DNA of 55,875 bases from Nitrospira sp. Its GTDB lineage: Bacteria > Nitrospirota > Nitrospiria > Nitrospirales > Nitrospiraceae. Under the pieces are notes generated by a model that searched no databases, had not been told where the DNA came from, and saw nothing but the letters and a program-made list of their open reading frames with translations. Numbering within the stretch: the first letter of the stretch is position 1; every line of letters starts with the position of its first letter. The position numbers and the translations under genes are program-made. The stretch is taken from positions 104,158 to 160,032 of the forward strand of contig SWDO01000002.1 of NCBI GenBank assembly GCA_005116895.1, given 5' to 3'. Below, one piece after another: positions 55,460 through 55,875 of the stretch.

Positions 55460-55496
55460 CCAGGGAGTCGGTGGTTGCCTCCTTCCGACTCCCTGG
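55460..55496 (+). repeat. Hairpin element, copy 5 (B hairpin only)
   Basis: Perfect 12-base arms CCAGGGAGTCGG and CCGACTCCCTGG enclose a loop TGGTTGCCTCCTT. The stem sequence differs from the other copies while the loop core TTGCCTCC is kept. No A hairpin precedes it. CCC-TTCG-GGG follows. Confidence 0.6.
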
Positions 55497-55639
55497 CCCT
55501 TCGGGGACACACAGCACAATCCATTGCCGGAAGTTTCGGGTGAGCGGCCCTTCGGATCGTGATATTTCCCCTGATAGAATACTCTGTGTATACTTGTACC
55601 CGGGTTCGGACTTCATCAATCAAATCATGAGGAGGGGTT

Positions 55640-55875
55640 ATGACACAATTGAAAGCTGGTGTCGTTGCGATCGCGGTCTGCAGTCTTCTCGCAGGAGGTG
55701 TGACGAGTGTCGCATTTGCCAAAGGAGATGGGCATGTGCAGGAAACCATCAAGCACGCGAAGGAGGGAATTGCGCACGAGAAGGAAGCCATTAAGCATCT
55801 GGAAGAAGCAATTCAGGGCAGCGAAAATCCTCACGCGAAGGAAGCGCTCGAGCATGCCAAGGAATCGATGAAGCA
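55640..55875 (+). CDS. Small metal-binding protein, SmbP-like (3' end outside window)
   Basis: The first 78 residues are visible; the gene runs off the right edge. GAGGAGG precedes the ATG. A signal peptide (VVAIAVCSLLAGGVTSVAFA) leads into a helical, Ala/Glu/Lys/His-rich repeat with His about every seven residues (IKHAKEGIAHEKEAIKHLEE, then PHAKEALEHAKES). This is the pattern of SmbP, a periplasmic copper-binding four-helix protein first described in Nitrosomonas europaea. It supports a metal-handling role for this end of the window. Confidence 0.85.
   Translation, partial: MTQLKAGVVAIAVCSLLAGGVTSVAFAKGDGHVQETIKHAKEGIAHEKEAIKHLEEAIQGSENPHAKEALEHAKESMK

Larger units (their letters stand above)
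54830..55639. other. Long non-coding gap with three hairpin elements
   Basis: About 810 bases without a gene I can support. Open frames here are not preceded by ribosome sites and run through strong inverted repeats. The stretch holds three of the five hairpin elements listed separately (54914, 55190 and 55460). Bases 54990-55189 and 55260-55459 show no further structure that I can name. The last 60 bases are the leader of the smbP-like gene. Confidence 0.5.

Noticed and set aside
55243..55791. 182-aa open frame in the right-hand non-coding gap
   Set aside because: Antisense to the smbP-like gene at one end and crosses strong hairpins; no ribosome site.
1..55875. CRISPR arrays, rRNA and tRNA genes
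   Set aside because: No evenly spaced direct repeats with unique spacers and no recognisable tRNA or rRNA sequence were noticed; a covariance search would be needed to exclude a tRNA fully.

Overview
The window reads as chromosomal DNA of a Gram-negative, respiring bacterium. A member of Nitrospira or a close relative (phylum Nitrospirota) is the best guess. The guess rests on a single complete nuoA-N operon with fused nuoCD, a LuxI/LuxR pair, an SmbP-type small metal-binding protein, many PAS and hybrid histidine kinases, and abundant heptamer-type repeats between genes. This is inference from gene content and style; no rRNA or tRNA gene is present to settle it.

Left part (1-18.2 kb): signalling. 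The 3' part of a HerA-like ATPase gene is followed by a rightward four-gene set: a membrane histidine kinase, a stand-alone FIST protein, a PAS/GAF hybrid kinase with receiver and HPt, and a receiver-kinase. After a UPF0114 membrane protein come two leftward NarL-type regulator/kinase pairs, one kinase carrying seven PAS domains. A quorum-sensing pair follows (luxI rightward, luxR leftward, convergent). A near-ideal lux box lies between luxI and the divergent small kinase.

Middle (18.3-26.5 kb): housekeeping and mixed genes. These are a FadL-type outer-membrane channel divergent from luxR, uvrC, a DapF-like epimerase in which both catalytic cysteine positions read serine, a VOC protein, a GNAT acetyltransferase overlapping a polysaccharide deacetylase, a site-2 protease with CBS domains, and a YihY/BrkB membrane protein.

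Respiration (26.5-46.6 kb): a leftward operon with all subunits of NADH:quinone oxidoreductase in the order nuoA, B, CD, E-N. A MidA/NDUFAF7-type methyltransferase lies directly upstream of nuoA, then secA. Several spacers in the operon hold degenerate heptamer repeats of the GTGAAGC / TTCACGC kind.

Right end (46.7-55.9 kb): the most unusual region, all rightward. It holds three paralogous short exported peptides with a His-rich stretch, a C-x-W-x-C motif and a C-terminal R-A/G-P-P. With them are two TlpA-like thioredoxins, a TonB protein, a BNR-repeat protein with a Cys-Pro-Cys-Cys motif, a TonB-dependent receptor, two near-identical excisionase-type HTH proteins, and the start of an SmbP gene. 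Five related GC-rich hairpins, most with a CCTCC-containing loop, lie in its gaps. I read it as a candidate metal, probably copper, acquisition and handling locus with thiol-redox support. The metal and the function are inference.
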